Shown piece after piece: positions 60,624 to 64,000 of a stretch of 64,000 nucleotides of DNA. Location of the stretch: NCBI RefSeq assembly GCF_002119405.1, contig NZ_MTBG01000013.1, forward strand, positions 29,624 through 93,623, in the 5' to 3' direction. This stretch comes from Pseudoruegeria sp. SK021 (lineage in GTDB: Bacteria > Pseudomonadota > Alphaproteobacteria > Rhodobacterales > Rhodobacteraceae). A program made the translations under genes and the position numbers. The stretch's first letter is position 1, and each line of letters starts with the position of its first letter. The notes under the pieces are model-generated. The model was not told the DNA's origin. It made no database searches and was given only the letters and a program-made list of their open reading frames with translations.

Positions 60624-61145
60624 TCATAGACCTTGATACTTGTCGAGCACGGACAACGGGTCAGTGCCTTCGGGAAGCGCGTCGTAAATCCGCGACATTG
60701 TTTGTTCTTGTTCAGCCAGATAGACGGTTTCGCGCCAAACCTGAAAGGTGTCGCCACTGGCCTTGAAGACCATCATATCGTCGCCGTCGATCCCGATTTT
60801 GTCGCGCAATTTCTTTTGCAAGATCAACCGGCCCGACCCATCGACCGTGACCTCTTCGGCTTTGGAACTGAAGAAATCTTCCGCGATTTTGCGATCTTCC
60901 GAACCACGGGGCATCTTGTCGATGAGGGCATCGATCTGCTCCATCGCTTCGACTGTGTAACATTCCAAGAAATTGCGGTTCACACGGGGGTTCGCAGCGC
61001 CATAGACAATGATCAGGGTCGCTGCACGGCCTTCAACCCAGTCGGGATCCGACTGCTCGATCACCTTGCGAAAGCTGGCCGGGATCGAGACGCGCCCCTT
61101 GGCATCAACTTTCTGGGTATGTTCACCTCTGAACCTGCGACCCAA
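60624..61145 (-). CDS. mraZ: Transcriptional regulator MraZ
   Basis: AbrB-like DNA-binding protein that controls the dcw cluster, 173 aa. Two repeats are visible, starting around HTQKVDAKGRVSIPASFR and EVTVDGSGRLILQKKL. The start is TTG at 61145 (TTGGGTCGC), giving the expected MGRRFRGEH; no ATG or GTG lies at the right place. On the transcribed strand, TTGGGG, TTGGGG and TTTGGG lie within 35 bp ending at this start. They might be MraZ binding boxes, but the spacing (14-15 bp) differs from the 10-bp spacing known in E. coli. Confidence 0.94.
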   Translation of the reverse strand: MGRRFRGEHTQKVDAKGRVSIPASFRKVIEQSDPDWVEGRAATLIIVYGAANPRVNRNFLECYTVEAMEQIDALIDKMPRGSEDRKIAEDFFSSKAEEVTVDGSGRLILQKKLRDKIGIDGDDMMVFKASGDTFQVWRETVYLAEQEQTMSRIYDALPEGTDPLSVLDKYQGL

Positions 61146-61174
61146 ATTCTTGGCCCCAACTGCCTGTGCCCCAA

Positions 61175-61387
61175 ATATGAAAGCGGCGGATTAAGCCGCT
61201 GCCACTGCTCAATCCGCCGTTTTCTGTCCCTCGAAGGGGATGCCCACCTGCGCGCTTTCCTTGGGGGACTGCTTGTGCGCGCGGTGGATCGTTTTTGTTC
61301 GGATGAACCGATTTGCCTGTATGAAACTGCCGTCTTTTATTTAGTTTTAGTCGCGGCCCTCGTTGGAGCCTTTCTCGTTTCTTCCGT
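61175..61387 (-). ncRNA. UpsM-like leader sRNA in the mraZ 5' untranslated region
   Basis: In Rhodobacter sphaeroides the mraZ leader yields the abundant sRNA UpsM (about 200 nt) by premature termination upstream of the dcw genes. Here the same place contains a plausible promoter (61394-61422) and a terminator-like hairpin (61184-61219) about 210 nt apart, with no coding frame between that looks real. The length and position match; sequence identity to UpsM was not checked. Confidence 0.45.
61184..61219 (-). terminator. Terminator-like hairpin in the mraZ leader
   Basis: CGGCGGATT (61184-61192) pairs perfectly with AATCCGCCG (61211-61219) around an 18-nt loop. On the minus strand the stem is followed by CTTTCATATTTG, a modest U-rich tail, so partial termination is plausible. 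Part of the left arm can instead pair with AGCCGCT in the loop, giving an alternative fold. Confidence 0.55.
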
Positions 61388-61393
61388 GATCAT

Positions 61394-61422
61394 TAAGTGC
61401 CACGAGGTCGCCCTCAGATCAA
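61394..61422 (-). promoter_or_regulatory. Candidate promoter of the dcw cluster
   Basis: On the minus strand TTGATC (61422-61417), a 17-bp spacer and CACTTA (61399-61394) form a -35/-10 pair, with predicted start near 61387. The CTTG-type -35 (CCTTGATC) resembles heat-shock or stress sigma sites of Rhodobacter, but that is inference. Confidence 0.4.
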
Positions 61423-61713
61423 GGATTTTCATGGTCTTTCATGGAATTTCTGTGAACTTGCGGACATCTGGCGTTAATGTTTAATGTAACCTTCCCACAT
61501 ATTGGCATAGAGTCATAATTCGACACGATATGTTGATTTTAACGCCGTCCCCTACGCGAAGCACAGGTCAGACAAAACTGCGCCGTTGACCGACGGAACG
61601 CGCCCTCGGATCACAGAAAGCTCACGCAAATGAGAGGAAGAAGACGAATCGCACGCAGGGATTCGGTTGGCACGTGACGGCGGCAGCGAACCTGCCACCG
61701 TCAAAGGGAAGGC
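61423..61713. other. AT-rich intergenic DNA between the dcw promoter and mrp
   Basis: About 290 bp, AT-rich around 61470-61540, then GC-rich near the mrp stop. It has GAGTC (61510) and GATTC (61651), possible CcrM methylation sites. No gene was seen. Confidence 0.4.
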
Positions 61714-62817
61714 TCAGGCCAGCCCACCGTCAATCAGGCGCTTAGCCAGTGCCGCATAGGGCGCCGCCAGCGGACCATCCCCAGCGGCGATCGGGGTTCC
61801 ACTGTCTCCAGCGAGACGCACGTCAATATTCAAGGGCAGTTCGCCAAGGAACGGCACCCCCAGCTTTTTCGCCTCATCCGCGACGCCGCCATGACCGAAG
61901 ATGTGGTCGACATTGCCGCAACTGGGACAGACATACATGCTCATGTTTTCGATCAGCCCGATAACCGGCGTTTTCAGGCGGTCAAACATGTTCAGCGCGC
62001 GGCGCGCATCCATCAGCGCCACATCCTGCGGCGTCGACACCACCAATGCGCCGGTCAGATGGGTCTTTTGGCACAAAGTCAGCTGCACGTCGCCCGTTCC
62101 CGGGGGCAAATCGATCAGCAGGACGTCAAGCTCGCCCCATTGCACCTGCCCTAGCATCTGCTGCAACGCCCCCATCAGCATCGGGCCACGCCAGACCACG
62201 GCCTGATCTGGGTCTACCATCAAGCCAATGGACATCATCGTCACCCCATGCGCCTGCAACGGGATAATCAGTTTGCCATCGGGCGAGGCCGGGCGCTTAC
62301 TGGCCCCCATCATGCGCGGCTGCGATGGGCCGTAGATATCCGCATCCAAAAGCCCGACCCGCCGCCCCTGACGCGCCAACGCCACGGCGAGGTTGGAGGA
62401 CACCGTGGATTTCCCCACCCCCCCCTTCCCCGAAGCAATCGCCAAAATCCGGTCCACCCCAGAGACGTGCTGCGGCCCGGCCTGCGGCTTCGGGTGCTGC
62501 CCAATCTTCAGACTGGGCGGAGCACCGTCAGGCGCGGTGCGCGGTGCGGGCGCGGCGGGACGGGATTGCGGACCGTGCGCGGTCAAAACCACAGAAACTG
62601 ACGTGACTTCGGGCACCGCGCGCACGGCGGCCTCTGCCGCCTGACGGACCGGGTCCATCGCCTGCGCCTGTTCGGGGCTGGCCACCTCAAGCACGAAAGA
62701 CACAGCACCCTCGCGCACGGTCAAAGCGCGCACCATATCTTGCGAGACGATCGTGCCGCCCTGGGGCAAGGCGATCTTAGACAAGACGGACATGATCTGG
62801 TCAGTGGTAAGAGACAT
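61714..62817 (-). CDS. mrp: Mrp/ApbC/Ind1-type Fe-S cluster carrier P-loop ATPase
   Basis: Cytoplasmic 367-aa protein that carries and delivers Fe-S clusters. The N-terminal MIP18-like domain (about 1-90) is followed by a Pro/Ala linker and the P-loop domain with IASGKGGVGKSTVSSNLA (deviant Walker A). DADIYGPSQPRM, DLPPGTGDVQLT and the cluster-binding CPSCG (in MSMYVCPSCGN) are all present. ATG 62817 was chosen. It reads toward the dcw promoter region. Confidence 0.95.
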   Translation of the reverse strand: MSLTTDQIMSVLSKIALPQGGTIVSQDMVRALTVREGAVSFVLEVASPEQAQAMDPVRQAAEAAVRAVPEVTSVSVVLTAHGPQSRPAAPAPRTAPDGAPPSLKIGQHPKPQAGPQHVSGVDRILAIASGKGGVGKSTVSSNLAVALARQGRRVGLLDADIYGPSQPRMMGASKRPASPDGKLIIPLQAHGVTMMSIGLMVDPDQAVVWRGPMLMGALQQMLGQVQWGELDVLLIDLPPGTGDVQLTLCQKTHLTGALVVSTPQDVALMDARRALNMFDRLKTPVIGLIENMSMYVCPSCGNVDHIFGHGGVADEAKKLGVPFLGELPLNIDVRLAGDSGTPIAAGDGPLAAPYAALAKRLIDGGLA

Positions 62818-63199
62818 AGATACCCTTTCAGCGAGTCGAAACATCGGACCGCCACACTGTCTGGTCGGCACCTTGTGGCTTAGATAGTCTGACCCCGGCG
62901 GAAATGCACGGGGCGCCGCACGAGGCTGTCGCATGGACGGTCGCGCGGGCGGGACGACAGAGCACCACATACGGTCATCTGCATACCCATGCAAATGCTG
63001 CATAGCAGCATTGCTGGCAAATCCATTGTGCTCCCGCAGCATTCTGCTATCTTTATTTCATAGGCAGAAGAAAATCATCGACTGCCAAGTTTGAGTTGAA
63101 GACGTAGCAACAGTTCCGCGTGACCGGTGTCCTCCCCGCCGCGATCGCACAATGCCCCGTGTGTTTGGGGCGACGTACCGAGTGAAATTTGACTTAGAT
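62818..63199. other. Non-coding region upstream of mrp and the sRNA locus
   Basis: About 380 bp of mixed composition, from the mrp promoter to the first sRNA. No supported gene was found on either strand. In R. sphaeroides a small DUF1127 gene precedes the CcsR RNAs; no frame here shows DUF1127 features. Confidence 0.4.
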
Positions 63200-63284
63200 T
63201 ACAAAGATCAGAAAACCTCCTCCTCCCTAGGTTTTCTGTGTTTAGCGGCGACATCTTCCTCCTCCCTGGTGTCGCCGCTTTTTC
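63200..63284 (+). ncRNA. CcsR-like ('Cuckoo' family) small RNA, copy 1
   Basis: Two hairpins in a row. Hairpin 1: CAGAAAACC (63209-63217) pairs with GGTTTTCTG (63230-63238) with loop TCCTCCTCCCTA. Hairpin 2: AGCGGCGACA (63244-63253) pairs with TGTCGCCGCT (63270-63279) with loop containing CCTCCTCCC, then TTTT: an intrinsic terminator. The repeated CCUCCUCCC in exposed loops is the hallmark of rhodobacterial CcsR stress sRNAs, and it could pair with Shine-Dalgarno sequences. The 5' end is estimated. Confidence 0.75.
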
Positions 63285-63529
63285 ATTTCTTTGCACACGC
63301 CAAAATCAGCCCTGCCAACAGCGCCGCCCATTTGTACCAGTTCTGTGACATTTTCAGTGGTCGCGAAAAAAGATGCCTCCCCCCCTATTGTGCAGGTGCA
63401 GCATAGTACTAAATAAGGAACAGGCGAGAGTGGTGCAGATGATCCCGCCGGGATCGTTGGCCGCGACTTGCTCGTGTAACGAGTGTTTATGTGTAACCGC
63501 CGTGTGTGTTTGTGGCGGATAGTAGTTTT

Positions 63530-63612
63530 AGGTTCAGAAAGCCGTTCTCCTCCCCCAGGCTTTCTGTATTTTGGCGGCGACACCCTCCTCCCTGGTGTCG
63601 CCGCTTTTTTTT
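63530..63612 (+). ncRNA. CcsR-like ('Cuckoo' family) small RNA, copy 2
   Basis: A second copy of the same design, 320 bp downstream. Hairpin 1: CAGAAAGCC (63535-63543) pairs with GGCTTTCTG (63558-63566), loop GTTCTCCTCCCCCA. Hairpin 2: GCGGCGACACC (63574-63584) pairs with GGTGTCGCCGC (63594-63604), loop CTCCTCCCT, followed by eight T. Base changes in hairpin 1 are compensated on both arms (AACC/GGTT against AGCC/GGCT), so structure is conserved between copies. Confidence 0.78.
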
Positions 63613-63756
63613 GCCAAAATTCTCAACAGCCCAAAGGCATGCGCGCGAGGATTTCGGGTAAACTGGGGATCTGTGTATTTTTTATTTTGGAAACGGTTGC
63701 GCCAGCACAGCGGCACCCTAAAGCGTTTCTGTGAAAACCTGAATCGGTGGTTTCTA

Positions 63757-64000
63757 TAGGGTCGTGTTTGTGATTCATCCTATTTTGGAGGATGGATCAT
63801 GTCAGCACCTTTGCCATCTGCGCTTCGGGCGCGGTTTCAGAGTTACATTGAAGAAGGGTTAAGCGGACGTGCGGCGGCTTTGCGTCTGAAACTTTCGCCC
63901 GCGACGGGCGCGCGTTGGGCGCGGCAGGTCAGGACGACAGGGCACGCCTCGCCTGCACCCCAGGGATGTCCGCCGGGGCGTGGCAAGCTGGAACCGTACC
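63757..64000 (+). mobile_element. Left part of an IS630-type insertion sequence (cut by window edge)
   Basis: The transposase gene begins at 63799. The preceding 40 bp (GGGTCGTGTTTGTGATTCAT and onward) probably belong to the element's left end, with a TA at 63757-63758 as the possible target duplication, as for IS630/Tc1-mariner elements. The true left boundary could be further left (to about 63709). Confidence 0.55.
63799..64000 (+). CDS. IS630-family transposase, N-terminal part
   Basis: 67 codons are visible and the frame runs off the right edge. The protein starts MSAPLPSALRARF, continues with YIEEGLSGRAAALRLKLS and PATGARWARQVR, a helix-turn-helix typical of IS630 transposase N-termini, then APQGCPPGRGKL. 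TGGAGG precedes the ATG. Whether the full gene is intact cannot be seen. Confidence 0.8.
   Translation, partial: MSAPLPSALRARFQSYIEEGLSGRAAALRLKLSPATGARWARQVRTTGHASPAPQGCPPGRGKLEPY

Noticed and set aside
61423..61713. CtrA-type box (TTAA-N7-TTAA) upstream of mraZ
   Set aside because: AT-rich stretches near 61470-61490 contain TTAA but not at the required 7-bp spacing.
63075..63296. A 73-codon minus-strand frame across the first sRNA
   Set aside because: It reads through both hairpins and the terminator, lacks a ribosome site and shows no family features.

Overview
The window is a high-GC alphaproteobacterial chromosome segment, most likely from the Roseobacter/Rhodobacter group (Rhodobacteraceae). 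Pointers are a complete division and cell wall (dcw) cluster with lpxC and bamD next to it, an NDUFA12-type complex I accessory gene, ClpX/ClpP, a VPLPA-CTERM surface protein, and two small RNAs whose loops carry the CCTCCTCCC motif of the rhodobacterial CcsR ('Cuckoo') family. No rRNA, tRNA or CRISPR array was found.

Layout. 1-8962 (mostly minus): reductive pyrimidine/hydantoin catabolism. It holds an ABC transporter (partial permease plus ATPase), dihydropyrimidinase, a class II aldolase-like protein, an N-carbamoyl amide hydrolase, and PreA/PreT dihydropyrimidine dehydrogenase. An AT-rich gene with a HEPN-type RNxxxH motif is wedged into this operon. 9218-12965: accB-accC and aat (plus), facing a DUF2155 protein, an MlaD-type MCE protein and NDUFA12 (minus). 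13073-19977: clpX, clpP, pgm and alaS (minus). 20080-21863: a ceramidase-like membrane protein, a membrane protein of unknown role and tadA (minus); rluB follows on the plus strand. 22837-28364: a six-gene plus-strand block (small membrane protein, XpaC-like, TelA, DUF2927 lipoprotein, SPFH-GYF2, zinc ribbon-membrane protein) that looks like an envelope-stress module without PspA. 28423-29795: a PfkB sugar kinase and dtd. 29828-33452: an EmrB/EmrA-type efflux pair with a divergent TetR regulator and two matching palindromic operators. 33457-36895: a ClC chloride channel and recN.

36953-61145 (minus) is the envelope and division region. In transcription order it runs mraZ, rsmH, ftsL, ftsI, murE, murF, mraY, murD, [peroxiredoxin; VPLPA-CTERM gene on the opposite strand], ftsW, murG, murC, [HEPN-like gene], murB, ddl, ftsQ, ftsA, ftsZ, terminator, lpxC, terminator, bamD. 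Many neighbours overlap by 4 bp, which fits translational coupling. mraZ has a 5' leader with a promoter and terminator about 210 nt apart, as expected for an UpsM-like leader sRNA. ftsZ has a leader with four alternating GTCCGC/GCGGAC half-sites just before its start codon. 61714-62817 is the Mrp/ApbC Fe-S carrier. The last kilobase is non-coding, carries two CcsR-like sRNAs and ends in the start of an IS630-type transposase.

The most interesting signals are the ftsZ leader repeats, the two unrelated HEPN-like genes inserted into core operons, the TelA/SPFH/zinc-ribbon module, and the sRNA loci at 61.2-61.4 kb and 63.2-63.6 kb. All function calls come from reading the sequence and from family knowledge; no database search was run.
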